From NCBI RefSeq assembly GCF_030296755.1, contig NZ_AP027741.1:1550001-1614000 (forward strand): a DNA stretch of 64,000 nucleotides, read 5' to 3'. Origin of the DNA: Methylophaga marina. Its GTDB lineage: Bacteria > Pseudomonadota > Gammaproteobacteria > Nitrosococcales > Methylophagaceae. How positions within the stretch are numbered: position 1 is the stretch's first letter; every line of letters starts with the position of its first letter. The notes beneath the pieces were generated by a model. The model was not told the DNA's origin and did no database searches. It saw nothing but the letters and a program-made list of their open reading frames with translations. The position numbers and the translations under genes were made by a program. Positions 43,271 to 53,249 of this stretch are shown in pieces.

Positions 43271-43647
43271 CGTACCGCAGAATCTAACTTCGTTACTTTT
43301 GTAGGGTTCTCAACACGGCACTGCTCAGGCCTGTGTATCATCGTTCTATTAATAATTGATGTTTGCATCATTTTATTTGGGATCATAATGTTTGCAACAT
43401 AGTCCAAAGTACAATTGCACTGCGGTATTGTTCTGAGGCTAAGTGACTGAATTCTTGGGTCACTAACACCTTTTACGCAATCGTTATAATTTCTGACAAT
43501 CGGCCCTGTAAAAGCCTTACCCGCGCCTTCAGGTAACATTGCCAAGATTTCAGCTTCTGTATGAACCTTGCTATCGTAAGTTTGTTGTGCAAAAGCTGCA
43601 GATGATGTGGCAAGTAAAAATAATGATGTAAATAAAATGGTTTTCAT
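43267..43647 (-). CDS. Hypothetical secreted protein with four cysteines
   Basis: The product has 126 residues. The signal peptide MKTILFTSLFLLATSSAAFA ends in a clear AFA-Q site. The mature part (IVRNYNDCVKGVSD, TIPQCNCTLDYVANIMIP, HRPEQCRVE) has four Cys, suggesting two disulphides in the periplasm. AAGGATTC precedes the start. No family recognised. Confidence 0.65.
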   Translation of the reverse strand: MKTILFTSLFLLATSSAAFAQQTYDSKVHTEAEILAMLPEGAGKAFTGPIVRNYNDCVKGVSDPRIQSLSLRTIPQCNCTLDYVANIMIPNKMMQTSIINRTMIHRPEQCRVENPTKVTKLDSAVR

Positions 43648-43845
43648 TGTGAATCCTTCAAAAATTTTATGAAGTATAGTTTGGATAACCCTTTTACAAA
43701 GAACAGCTTATACTGCTTTATGCTAAATAGAGTAGTAATCTTCTAAATTATCTTCTGCTATATACGAATCTGATAAATCAATAGTGTCAGCAACGGTCTT
43801 AAACTGAAAAACAAAGAACAAAACCGTCATGAAAACAGTATCAAC

Positions 43846-44787
43846 ATGAAATTCTATTTATTGGTTGCTTTGTTCTTTTTTGCTAGTGATCTGTTTGCTG
43901 ATCAAACAGAAACCATCATTAAGTTGAAAACCGAGACAGGAATACTGGAAGGCTCCCTCATGATTCCCACTGGAAATAGTCCAGTGCCTGTTGCATTAAT
44001 CATTGCAGGCTCGGGGCCGACGGACAGAGATGGCAATAACCCTGCGATGAAGAATAATTCTCTAAAAATGCTGGCAGAGGCGTTGTCTGAAAATGGTATT
44101 GCCACTCTGAGGTATGACAAACGAGGCATTGGTAAAAGCCAACAAGCGGGTGTAAATGAGAGTGAGTTACGGTTTGATCATTACATTTCAGATGCGAAAG
44201 ACTGGGTAGCGTTATTAAACAAGGATGAGCGGTTTAGTGGCATCACAATCATAGGACACAGTGAAGGTTCATTGATTGGCATGGTGGCGGCTCAGGAAAG
44301 CTGTGTGAAAAACTTCATCTCTATTGCTGGCCCAGGTCTTTCGGCAGATAAGGTCATATTGGAACAAATAGAGTCACAATCGCCGCAAGTTCTAACTCGT
44401 GTATTACCCATCATTGAGCGTCTTAGGCAAGGCAAAATGGTTAATGACGTTAATCCGCAACTGTATGCTTTATTTAGGCCGAGTGTGCAGCCTTACATGA
44501 TATCTTGGTTTAAGTATGACCCCACCGAAGAAATAGCCAAACTTAAGATGCTAGTGTTGACTATCCAGGGGTTGAACGACATTCAAGTGAGTGAAGCCCA
44601 AGCAAAAATGCTAGCCAAAGCTAACCCTCATGCACAGTTGAAGCTGGTTGATGACATGAATCATATTTTCAAACAGTCGGGGACAAGTCGGGCAGATAAT
44701 CTTGCTAGCTATAATCAGCCCGATCTACCCATTAATCCTGTCCTGACTCATGTCATCACTGACTTTGTTATGAAAAATGATAAATAA
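43846..44787 (+). CDS. Secreted alpha/beta hydrolase
   Basis: The product has 313 residues with a signal peptide (FYLLVALFFFASDLFA). The oxyanion and strand-3 region reads VALIIAGSGPTDRDGNNPAM, then YDKRGIGKSQQAG, the nucleophile elbow TIIGHSEGSLIGM (Ser near residue 142), the acid LTIQGLNDIQV and the His MNHIF. This is the serine aminopeptidase S33-like family (the GSGPxDRDG type). Likely a periplasmic esterase or peptidase of unknown substrate. Confidence 0.88.
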   Translation: MKFYLLVALFFFASDLFADQTETIIKLKTETGILEGSLMIPTGNSPVPVALIIAGSGPTDRDGNNPAMKNNSLKMLAEALSENGIATLRYDKRGIGKSQQAGVNESELRFDHYISDAKDWVALLNKDERFSGITIIGHSEGSLIGMVAAQESCVKNFISIAGPGLSADKVILEQIESQSPQVLTRVLPIIERLRQGKMVNDVNPQLYALFRPSVQPYMISWFKYDPTEEIAKLKMLVLTIQGLNDIQVSEAQAKMLAKANPHAQLKLVDDMNHIFKQSGTSRADNLASYNQPDLPINPVLTHVITDFVMKNDK

Positions 44788-44917
44788 GAATCTACATTAG
44801 CTCATAAGCAAAGCCGTACAGCGCAATAGCAGGTTTTTGATACAGGCTGATTGGCTTCAAAATTAATGGTGTCTGACTAACTGAAATAAAACGATTCAGA
44901 TACGATTGAAAAATCGA

Positions 44918-47683
44918 TTACGATGACTCCTTTGATAGAACTGGTTCACCCTCAGATACTGGTGCCGTGCGGATATGAATGTCACGTTGCGGAAAGGGAA
45001 TTTCTACTTCAGCATCTTTAAGTGCATTGGTAATGGCGGAGTGCATTTCATGTGATAACGGCATAAAGTCCATTATGTCTCGTACAAAAGCTCTCACCTC
45101 AAAGTTTAGTGAACTGTCTCCCAAGCCCACACAAAATACGGCGGGTGCAGGTTCTTCCACCACTCTTTCATTGTTTACCACCACCTCATGCAGAATGTCA
45201 CGTACTTGATCGACATCTGAACCATAGGCAACACCAACTCTAATAATGACTCGGGTAATTGGATCTGAGAGCGTCCAGTTGGTTAGATCTTGGGTAACGA
45301 AGGTTTTATTGGGGATAATTTGTTCTTTTCGGTCCCAGTCGACCAGTGTGGTTGCCCTAATGCGAATACGGGATACGGTGCCAGTTGTTTCTCCTATTGT
45401 CACCGTGTCACCTACGCGAATTGGACGTTCAAACAATAAGATAATACCGGAGACAAAATTAGCTACAATTTCCTGCAAACCAAAACCAAGTCCGACCCCC
45501 AAGGCGGCAACTAGCCACTGTAGTTTGGCCCATTGCAGGCCGATGACGGCAAGTGCTGCGCCTAAACCGATTAATACAATGAAATAGGTGACTAGCGTGG
45601 TAATAGCATAACCCGCACCTGGCTCAAGATTGATATGACTCAATATGGTTACCTCAAGTGTGCCTGGCAGGTTACGGATTGCCAAAAACGTGCCTACGCC
45701 AATCAGTAACGCCAGCATGAGATCACCAAGGGTAACGGGTAGGGAGCTTTCACCCTCGATATCAGTGCTGATGGTCCAAAGCGTAATATTGTCAAAAACC
45801 TGTAGGGCAGGTATCACGTCAGCCCAGAAAATCCACAGTACATAAGTCGAGAGTACAACGGCCAATATGCGGACAAGTGACTTACTTTGCTGACTGATAT
45901 CTGCCAGATCCATTTCGGGCATGTTAAGCGTAACTGGTACACCTTCTCCCGAGTTTTCTGCGGCCTCCCGGGCTTCGGCCAGTTTGCGTTCGGCAGCACG
46001 TTGCTCAAGCAAACGTTTAAGAGTCATTCGTCTTTCTCGCACAGACATGCTGCGCAGTGCCAGGTAATATAAGAGCATCATAAAAGCGAGCCAGCAGGTG
46101 CTTATAAACATCAGTCCTTCCAGCTCGACGGCGGTGTAGTGATAGCCCCATAGTGAGGCTATGGCGAGCAACAAGGGTGTGGCCACCAATAGCTGCTGTG
46201 TTACTTTCAGAAAAGCCTTGTCATGCGCTAATTGCCGTAAAGCGGTCATCACTCGGTAAGCGAACCAAGCGAGAGCCAGTGACGCTACGGTAAATAGCAA
46301 GCGGCCTATACTGTCACTGTAAATCGTGCCTTCTGGTGTTTCCATTGTTGGCAATATAATCACTACCGGGAGCAATACCGCCAGTAACATAGGGATCTGC
46401 TTTCGAATAGCTGCCAAAGTGGTGCCGTTCCAGTTGAAATGTCTTTCACCCAATCCATTTCGACGTGCGACGGAATTTAATACACCTAGTAGAAGCGTCA
46501 TAAAGGCGGCATCCGAAAACCCTGATGACAATGCAGCGATGAAATTATTGCCCTCTTTGAGCATCAGAGCTGCGGTAGATAATGCGATTACTCCTGGTAA
46601 TGCCAATAAGAAACTCAACAGTAATGCTTTGAGTGTATTTGAAAACCTGTCATGACTGACGTTACCCACATCCTCTGCTGACTCTGTCAGCTTGGTTAAC
46701 ATAGTACGACGTCGTACTAATAAGATAACTAATGTCATCAGCAGCATTACGATACCGATGCTTCGCTCGGCTAAGGAGTTCTGCATGGCGTCAAAGAATG
46801 GCTTAATCTGAAAAGCAGAGACAAACCATACTGTTCCCTGATAAAGCTCTTTGATTGTGTGTATATCGACACGTACAGCACTGGGAAGCCAAAAAAGTCG
46901 TTGCTGTAATAGTTCTTGATAGGCTTCAAAACGTTCTTGGAGTTCGACGACAGTATTGTAGTATTCATCGAGAACATCGATATGTTTTGTCACGACAGCA
47001 TGGAGCTCAATGACGACTTCCTGACGGGCTTGTCGAAGTCGAACTTGAGCCGTCGCGTCAGGGTCTTTAATCGCCTCGTACTCTTCGAGTCGAAGTTGTT
47101 CTTCCCGTGCTGCAGATAGCTGCTCACTAATGCCTTGGGTTAAGCCGCTGGCAATTGTCTGGCTTCTAAGGCGTTCCAATCGTTGACGAAGCAATCGCGC
47201 ATAGTCATACGTTAGGTTAAGGCCAGCCTTCTCAAGTCGTAACTCAAAACTGCGGTACTCATTATCCAGCCGTTTCAGTAATGACTGGGCATGAGCTAGC
47301 CGACTTTTGCTGCTCTCCAACGCTGACTGGCGCTGCTCCAATGACTGGCGAAGGTTTTGTATCTGCTGACGAATATCATCGTGTTGAGGCGACGATAATT
47401 TACTTTCCAGTGGAAGCTCTGGCTCGGGATCAAGTGTTGGCTGGACTGGAATAGCAGAAGGTTTTGGTAGTGGTTCTTCCGCTTTTTTCTCTTCACCGGA
47501 CTCGTTGCTCTCAGTGGCTTGCTGATCACCCGAATTTGCAGTGCCTTTTGTGGTTTGCTCCGTGCCAGATGATAATAGATCCACGACTCCTGCTGTAGCG
47601 GTATGGGACAGCACTAATAACAAACAGGCTAGAAGCAGTACGGTAATAAAATGAATGTTGTTGGATGACGGTATGGCTGTCAT
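44918..47683 (-). CDS. Large MscS-family mechanosensitive channel (MscK/YbdG-like)
   Basis: About 921 residues. A signal peptide, then a periplasmic coiled coil (residues about 80-240, rich in Gln/Glu/Arg: QQIQNLRQSLEQRQSALESS), then about ten TM helices and the C-terminal MscS core: LGVGLGFGLQEIVANFVSGI, RPIRVGDTVTIGETTGTVSR and VDWDRKEQIIPN. Such channels release solutes on osmotic downshock. I prefer the ATG at 47683; an in-frame ATG at 47734 would add 17 residues ahead of the signal peptide. Single gene. Confidence 0.9.
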   Translation of the reverse strand: MTAIPSSNNIHFITVLLLACLLLVLSHTATAGVVDLLSSGTEQTTKGTANSGDQQATESNESGEEKKAEEPLPKPSAIPVQPTLDPEPELPLESKLSSPQHDDIRQQIQNLRQSLEQRQSALESSKSRLAHAQSLLKRLDNEYRSFELRLEKAGLNLTYDYARLLRQRLERLRSQTIASGLTQGISEQLSAAREEQLRLEEYEAIKDPDATAQVRLRQARQEVVIELHAVVTKHIDVLDEYYNTVVELQERFEAYQELLQQRLFWLPSAVRVDIHTIKELYQGTVWFVSAFQIKPFFDAMQNSLAERSIGIVMLLMTLVILLVRRRTMLTKLTESAEDVGNVSHDRFSNTLKALLLSFLLALPGVIALSTAALMLKEGNNFIAALSSGFSDAAFMTLLLGVLNSVARRNGLGERHFNWNGTTLAAIRKQIPMLLAVLLPVVIILPTMETPEGTIYSDSIGRLLFTVASLALAWFAYRVMTALRQLAHDKAFLKVTQQLLVATPLLLAIASLWGYHYTAVELEGLMFISTCWLAFMMLLYYLALRSMSVRERRMTLKRLLEQRAAERKLAEAREAAENSGEGVPVTLNMPEMDLADISQQSKSLVRILAVVLSTYVLWIFWADVIPALQVFDNITLWTISTDIEGESSLPVTLGDLMLALLIGVGTFLAIRNLPGTLEVTILSHINLEPGAGYAITTLVTYFIVLIGLGAALAVIGLQWAKLQWLVAALGVGLGFGLQEIVANFVSGIILLFERPIRVGDTVTIGETTGTVSRIRIRATTLVDWDRKEQIIPNKTFVTQDLTNWTLSDPITRVIIRVGVAYGSDVDQVRDILHEVVVNNERVVEEPAPAVFCVGLGDSSLNFEVRAFVRDIMDFMPLSHEMHSAITNALKDAEVEIPFPQRDIHIRTAPVSEGEPVLSKESS

Positions 47684-47988
47684 TTGTGGCAAAGCCTGTT
47701 TAATCAGAAATGTGATAGTGTAACGATAATACATTCAATGTTGGCAAGTTTGGATTACATTCATCACCAAAATTCCGCATGTTTAAGTGTTATATATTTG
47801 GCTTATTTAATGCTCGATAACCTGATGGATGATTAATAGCAGTAATCAATTAAACTAAGACCTTGTAAACTGGTTGTTTTTCACAGTCACTCTCTCAACA
47901 CTTTAACTTCAATTAATACCTCTCCGAGCATTTCACCTTACAGTTTGTCTTAACAGTGAGTTCACAAGACAGTAGGTTGAATATCTGT

Positions 47989-49089
47989 ATGAATGATCCG
48001 ACAAAAGCATCTGACAACGAAGAAACGCCTGTACCTGAACAGGGTGAGATGAATCAGGTGGTGGATAATAAATCGTCTGCCACTGAATCTGCCAAGCCTT
48101 GCAAACGTGTGATGCGTTTCTGGTTACTGTTTATTGTGTTATCTGGTTTGGTGGTATTGCTCAGTGTTCGTGATGACCTGCGTCAAAATGCTGTTGAGAG
48201 TAGTGAACAGGCAGTTCACTACATTGCCTTCGATATGCTGGGTTGGTCACCGCGAGAGCTGTTTATCTGGCGTTTAAGGATGGCAGGATTATTAGAAAGT
48301 CCATTAGGCCAACGCTGGACACATGCAGTTGATCGAGCCAGCAAAAAACCAATACAAGCTGGTGCTCAATATCGTACTACTGAGACTTTTGAAGATGATG
48401 AAGTGGAAGCCCATATTTATCAGGTCTCATTAGAACGAGGTGAAAAGCTGGTATGGCAACTCACACGACAGGATACGGCTGATAGTCGCTTATACGCCAG
48501 CCTGGAACGACGCAAAAGAAATGATGAACACTGGACGACAATAAGTCATCTAGAGGCAGAAGGCGACACCCAGACGAGAATCGCATCAGCAGCTGGCGAT
48601 TATCGCGTTGTGTTACAGCCCGAGTTATTTGCCAAAGTCGATTATTCCTTAGCCATGGCGAGTGGTGGTTCATTACCTTTTCCTGTAGAGGGCGCTAAGC
48701 AACGGGATATCGGTAGCGTTTTTGGTGACCCACGTGATGGCGGTGCCAGAAAGCATCATGGTGTCGATATTTTTGCTAAAAAGGGCACGCCTGTTACGGC
48801 TGTGATTGATGGTTACGTCCGTACTGGGACCGGTGGATTGGGGGGCAAATACGTCTGGTTGTCAGGTGGAATGTTTGGTTTAGGCAGCGCCCGATATTAC
48901 TACGCTCATCTGGATGACTTTGCTGTTGAATCGGGTGATAAGGTTAAAAAAGGTGAGGTTATCGGCTATGTGGGCAACACGGGTAATGCCAGAACCACGC
49001 CACCTCATCTTCACTTTGGGATCTACGCTGGTGGCCCAGTTGATCCTGAGCCGTTTCTGAAGCCTCAGCCAGAATTGCCTGCAAGCTGA
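47989..49089 (+). CDS. M23 (LytM) peptidase, membrane-anchored
   Basis: About 366 residues. One TM helix near residue 45 (FWLLFIVLSGLVVLLSV), a middle domain of unknown type, then the M23 zinc-peptidase domain: KHHGVDIFAKKGTPV (H...D ligands), YYYAHLDDFAVESGDKVKKG and PPHLHFGIY (HLH catalytic motif). All zinc ligands are present, so it should be active on peptidoglycan cross-links. The ATG at 47989 is preferred to the upstream GTG because of a ribosome site. Confidence 0.9.
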   Translation: MNDPTKASDNEETPVPEQGEMNQVVDNKSSATESAKPCKRVMRFWLLFIVLSGLVVLLSVRDDLRQNAVESSEQAVHYIAFDMLGWSPRELFIWRLRMAGLLESPLGQRWTHAVDRASKKPIQAGAQYRTTETFEDDEVEAHIYQVSLERGEKLVWQLTRQDTADSRLYASLERRKRNDEHWTTISHLEAEGDTQTRIASAAGDYRVVLQPELFAKVDYSLAMASGGSLPFPVEGAKQRDIGSVFGDPRDGGARKHHGVDIFAKKGTPVTAVIDGYVRTGTGGLGGKYVWLSGGMFGLGSARYYYAHLDDFAVESGDKVKKGEVIGYVGNTGNARTTPPHLHFGIYAGGPVDPEPFLKPQPELPAS

Positions 49090-49279
49090 GTATCGTCTAA
49101 ACAATATAGATTTCATTATTTTTAGATGAGCGAGCAATAAGAATCAAAGTTCTGAGTTTAAATGCATCAGGACTTTGAGCCAGATATTTTTTTGAATACA
49201 CCACCTACGCATAAAACAGCAGTTGCTCGTGTTAGGTTGGCAAAGAGACGAACTTTTTTACTGCCCAACACGATTTAGC

Positions 49280-50917
49280 TTAGGGTGGGCAGAGATTAAT
49301 GCCATTGGTCTCAATTGAGCCTGTAATGGTATAGCCGCCAGAGATATTACAGGTGACGAGGTTTGATGTATTGCCTGTTCCCGAAAGGTTATTAATCGTC
49401 ACCCCCGTCCCGAGAAAGTATGTCACCCATTTACTCACTGGGGATGTGCCTGCCATGTTCAGGTTATTATTAGAAAAGTCGATATTGGCGTTATTATTGA
49501 GAATTTGTAAGACCGCACCATTATAACCATTGGCGATAAGGTTCATTTTGTTATCACGTACGGTGACATTACGGCTATTTCTTATCGTTAGAATAACTGC
49601 TGATGAGCCACTACTCACCTCTGAGGTGAGCGTGTTGTTCAGAATCTTGACATTCTCTTTGCCCTCTATTTTGGCGATCATTGCTGAAGATGAATTTGTT
49701 ATTTTGGCTTTCACACCGATAAGACTGCTGTTATCTGCCATCTCAAAAAACCGGAATAAGCCACTGCCATTATTATCGCCTTCCCCTGAGAGGCTGGCTG
49801 ATGGTGTGGTAATGCTGACGGTTCTTCCTGAAGGAGTTTTGACCTTAAGGTTTGCAGCCCCCAGAATGTCTTGGCCTTGCTGTACTGTCGTGAGGGTATT
49901 TACCCCGTTGTAATCACCGTTCAGGATGACGGTCGTGTTTTCACCTGCGTTAGCAATGGCGGTACTGACATTATTGCCATTAACGCTGTCATCAAACAGC
50001 ACAATGCGTTTCCCATCGGCGGTTTCGCGAATCACTTCTGGCGAGCCATAACTGCCTCCCTGGCTGACCACATCGACATCGCGGACAACAGGATCTGTCA
50101 TCCGTTGCTCCATTGCTGTCAGCGCTCGACTTGATCTAGCCTTTGTGCCCCCCAATGGAATGCTGAGTCGCAACATGGCAAAACGCTGGCTGCCACGCGG
50201 ATCGTCATGCTGGTATTCCAGCCCCAGCGATAAACGCGAACCTCTCGACAAGAAAGGTAATGCGTTGAATTTCATCTCTAATCTTGCGCGTGGTCCCTGG
50301 ATGGTTTCTGCCCGGCTGTCGGTAAACCGGTAACCACCGGCATAGATACGTAATTGCTTATCGTCCTCGGAAGAAAATACGGGTATACGCCAACCGATTT
50401 CAGCGTCGTAACCGCTCATGGAACGTTCTTCACCGGCACGATAGGTGATAGCTGTGCCGGAAAAATCGACCGTGTCTAAACTTTCTTCAAAGTGGCGAGT
50501 TTCTCCTACGGGGATATAGGCATTGGCGCGTAAATCCCAGTCCATCGACAAGGCTTCGACACCTAAGGTCACTTGGTTGAAGAAATTGTCATAGGGGCTT
50601 TTACGACGGTCAAAATAGCCATAGCCACCGAGGTTCCAACCATTGTCCAGCATGTGCCGAAGACCCACACTGATGTTGCCTTCATAGCTGTCATCGTTAT
50701 CCATTCGACCGCGCAGATTGGCAAACAGCAGGCTGTCGTTGTTTTGCCAAAGCGGTATCAATAAATCTGCTTCACCCAGGCTACGCTCGTTACCCAGTTT
50801 GCCTTCAAAGTCGATGCGTGGCTGCCACTTATCAGTTGAGGGGGCTGTTTCAGCTTTGGCGTCAGCGATAGTGACAAAGCTGGCGGTGAGCATGAGAGAA
50901 AGCAGTGTTTTGTTCAT
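49280..50917 (-). CDS. Inverse autotransporter with beta-helix passenger
   Basis: About 545 residues. A signal peptide (LLSLMLTASFVTIADAKA), then an inverse-autotransporter (intimin/invasin-type) beta domain (residues about 30-270: NLRGRMDNDDSYEGNISVGL, NLGGYGYFDRRKSPYDNFFN, LRANAYIPVGETR), then a linker and a C-terminal right-handed parallel beta-helix (residues about 300-545: NVKILNNTLTSE, NVTVRDNKMNLI, NIDFSNNNLNMAG). A surface adhesin or invasin-like role is likely. The beta-helix passenger replaces the usual Ig repeats, and the last strand ends with a paired Cys. Single gene, divergent from a LuxR regulator. Confidence 0.85.
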   Translation of the reverse strand: MNKTLLSLMLTASFVTIADAKAETAPSTDKWQPRIDFEGKLGNERSLGEADLLIPLWQNNDSLLFANLRGRMDNDDSYEGNISVGLRHMLDNGWNLGGYGYFDRRKSPYDNFFNQVTLGVEALSMDWDLRANAYIPVGETRHFEESLDTVDFSGTAITYRAGEERSMSGYDAEIGWRIPVFSSEDDKQLRIYAGGYRFTDSRAETIQGPRARLEMKFNALPFLSRGSRLSLGLEYQHDDPRGSQRFAMLRLSIPLGGTKARSSRALTAMEQRMTDPVVRDVDVVSQGGSYGSPEVIRETADGKRIVLFDDSVNGNNVSTAIANAGENTTVILNGDYNGVNTLTTVQQGQDILGAANLKVKTPSGRTVSITTPSASLSGEGDNNGSGLFRFFEMADNSSLIGVKAKITNSSSAMIAKIEGKENVKILNNTLTSEVSSGSSAVILTIRNSRNVTVRDNKMNLIANGYNGAVLQILNNNANIDFSNNNLNMAGTSPVSKWVTYFLGTGVTINNLSGTGNTSNLVTCNISGGYTITGSIETNGINLCPP

Positions 50918-51250
50918 CAATGTTCCTTACTTCTGAGTTTTCATTTGATGCTGGCTGAACATCAGCATTGAGAGTGTGGAGAGTTGCATCCATGCCTTTA
51001 GCCGTGCATTATCGATATGTAATGCAGCATATTTTTGCTTTTTCGCCGAAAATCCTCACAGAATTTCGATAAATCAAAGATTTTCCAAAACAAAAAAGTT
51101 GTTATTCGGTTAGAACAAACGGTTTAACAATTTGGCTGAAATGGTTTTGCGTATTAAAGCGAAAATTCAGACATGCATATTAGGTAAAGACACAACGCGG
51201 TGATAGTCACTGATTAGTGACACTTTTGATAATTAAGTATAGAAACACAC
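50918..51250. other. Divergent promoter region between the autotransporter and LuxR genes
   Basis: These 333 bases hold no gene. An interrupted palindrome, TGCATTA-N8-TAATGCA at 51005-51026, lies about 90 bases upstream of the autotransporter start and could be a binding site for the divergent LuxR protein; that link is inference. Confidence 0.45.
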
Positions 51251-52036
51251 ATGGAAGACGCTCAAAAACAAGCCATTCATCAACTTTGGGATGAGATGGC
51301 CGCTAGCAGTGCATCTCGCTCATTGGAAATGCTGGATACCACACTGCAAAGACTGGCCGATCTGGTTGATGCTCAGCAGGCCTACTGGATAGGCTCGTTA
51401 AGAATTGAAGCTATTGCTGAAAATGACCCAGCCTCTGGCTGGCGAGCTCGCCACAATTATTATCTGCATCATACCGCCGAACGTGAAGCTGTTCGCAAAG
51501 AACACTACCGTCTGCTCGATAGTGGACAGGTTGATCCCAGCATTCTTGCTAACCTTAAGAATGCCGGCACATTCAGAATCAATATTAAACATGAGATGGT
51601 GCCACCAGAATGGTTTGAGTCGGAGATTTATAAAAAGCTGTTTGTGCCATTTGATATTCGTGATGTCATTTTCGTGGCCACACCAATCAGCCCTGATGTT
51701 GAGTCCTGGATGGTGTTTGAACGCAGCGGTAAAGATTGGGTAAATTTTGGTGAAGCAGAACGCCAGTTATTGGATTATGCCGTGCGTCCGACAAAGTGGT
51801 TCCAAAAACAAGTCACATTGCATCATGGTATTTATCTCGCCGAAGAAACACTGACTGCAGCTGAGCGTCGGGTGCTGAGTGGCCTACTCACTGAGAAAAC
51901 AGAAGCCGAGATTGCCGATGAACTGGGCCTAAGTCACAGTACGGTTCACACATATTGCGTTCGAATATGTCGAAAGTTTGGTGTGCGTGGTCGTAATGGG
52001 CTTATTTCATTATGGCTTGGCGAAACACAAGAATAA
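51251..52036 (+). CDS. LuxR-type helix-turn-helix transcriptional regulator
   Basis: The product has 261 residues. The C-terminal GerE/LuxR domain reads LTAAERRVLSGLLTEKTEAE, IADELGLSHSTVHTYCVRIC and RKFGVRGRNGLISLW. The N-terminal 180 residues look GAF-like rather than an autoinducer-binding domain (no W/Y/D pattern of LuxR). Divergent from the inverse autotransporter, so it is a candidate regulator of that surface protein. Confidence 0.88.
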   Translation: MEDAQKQAIHQLWDEMAASSASRSLEMLDTTLQRLADLVDAQQAYWIGSLRIEAIAENDPASGWRARHNYYLHHTAEREAVRKEHYRLLDSGQVDPSILANLKNAGTFRINIKHEMVPPEWFESEIYKKLFVPFDIRDVIFVATPISPDVESWMVFERSGKDWVNFGEAERQLLDYAVRPTKWFQKQVTLHHGIYLAEETLTAAERRVLSGLLTEKTEAEIADELGLSHSTVHTYCVRICRKFGVRGRNGLISLWLGETQE

Positions 52037-52235
52037 ACTTTCTATCCAAGAGAAAAATCTGAACACTTTTTTCAGTGTGTCATGCCACTGAAATCGGAGC
52101 TAGTCAGGCATCATCAGAATGGTATCCGTTCAGTGTTAGAACGCCACAATCTCGTCTTATTTAGGACCTGTTATTCGCTCAGCGTGGCGAATCCAGAATC
52201 ACATTTATCGCTTTCTAACATCGTAAAATTGGTGT

Positions 52236-53249
52236 TTAGCGCTCGAAAACGGCTAGAGGATGTGTCGTAATGATATGCATCATCACACGCTGACCTGGTT
52301 CTGCGATGTTTTCATGACTGCAACGAATTTTCACCGTTGCTCCAGCATCGGTTTTGACTCCATATAGACGAGCACTGCCTTCATAACGACTCCAGATAAT
52401 TTCGCCATTACCCGCTTCGTCGAGCGTTAATGAGAGATCGTCAGGTCGAAGTAATAAATCCACCTCACCTTGTGCATCATTGACGGGGGAGGCTGGTGCA
52501 TTACCTAAAGCAGTGGCGACAATGTTACTACTGGTATTAAGTGTGCCGGGTAGAAAGCTGGCATCACCGAGAAAACGAGCTACAAAGCGACTTTGTGGTT
52601 TACTAAAGCAGTTTTCTGGTGTGTCGATTTGTTGTAGTTTGCCATCTTTGAGAATGCCAATCCGGTCACCGACAGACAGGGCTTCTTCCTGATCATGGGT
52701 GACCCAAATGGCTGGTACGCCTGCTTCTTTCAGTGCCTGACGAATTTCCCAGCGTAAATCATCTTTTAAGGCTGCATCCAGATTGGAGAGTGGCTCATCC
52801 AGCAACACAAAGGCAGGCTCATGTGCCAACGTTCTAGCTAGTGCCACACGTTGTTTCTGACCGCCAGAAAGGTTCGCCGGTTTGACATCACGCCAAGGCG
52901 TTAGGCCCAGTAATTCGATCCAGTAGTCGGCTTTAGCATTGTCTTTCAGTTTGAAGCTGACATTCTCTATAACGGTCAGATGGGGAAACAGTGCAAAGTC
53001 CTGAAACACCATACCAACCTGGCGTTTTTCCGGCGCGATGGTTTTAGTGGCAGTTACTGTGTGTGAGCCCAGCTTAATCGTGCCATCAGAAATAGGAATA
53101 AGCCCAGCTAATGCTTGAAGAATGGTTGTTTTACCGCATCCAGTGGGGCCAACCAGTGTTAACAGTTCAGCGTCACCGAGTATAAAGCTAAGGTTATCAA
53201 CCACTTTTTTCTGTCCGTAATGGACAGAAACATTCTGCACTTCAATCAT
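52236..53249 (-). CDS. fbpC: Fbp/Afu-type ferric iron ABC transporter ATPase
   Basis: The product has 337 residues. Walker A GPTGCGKTT, signature LSGGQKQRVALARTL, Walker B FVLLDEPLSNLD, switch His WVTHDQEEAL, then a C-terminal TOBE/OB domain (RPDDLSLTLDEAGNGEIIWS). This is the FbpC plan. The ATG overlaps the permease stop (ATGA). It drives import of Fe3+ handed over by the FbpA-like protein. Confidence 0.9.
   Translation of the reverse strand: MIEVQNVSVHYGQKKVVDNLSFILGDAELLTLVGPTGCGKTTILQALAGLIPISDGTIKLGSHTVTATKTIAPEKRQVGMVFQDFALFPHLTVIENVSFKLKDNAKADYWIELLGLTPWRDVKPANLSGGQKQRVALARTLAHEPAFVLLDEPLSNLDAALKDDLRWEIRQALKEAGVPAIWVTHDQEEALSVGDRIGILKDGKLQQIDTPENCFSKPQSRFVARFLGDASFLPGTLNTSSNIVATALGNAPASPVNDAQGEVDLLLRPDDLSLTLDEAGNGEIIWSRYEGSARLYGVKTDAGATVKIRCSHENIAEPGQRVMMHIITTHPLAVFER

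Noticed and set aside
43268-43300. Possible attC from TAACG ... CGTTA near 43270-43297
   Set aside because: Only the outer five bases pair; there are no L arms or stem, and it lies inside the coding region of the secreted Cys protein.
52037-52235. 62-residue open frame after the LuxR gene
   Set aside because: No ribosome site, no motif, and it runs into the opposite-strand ABC ATPase gene.
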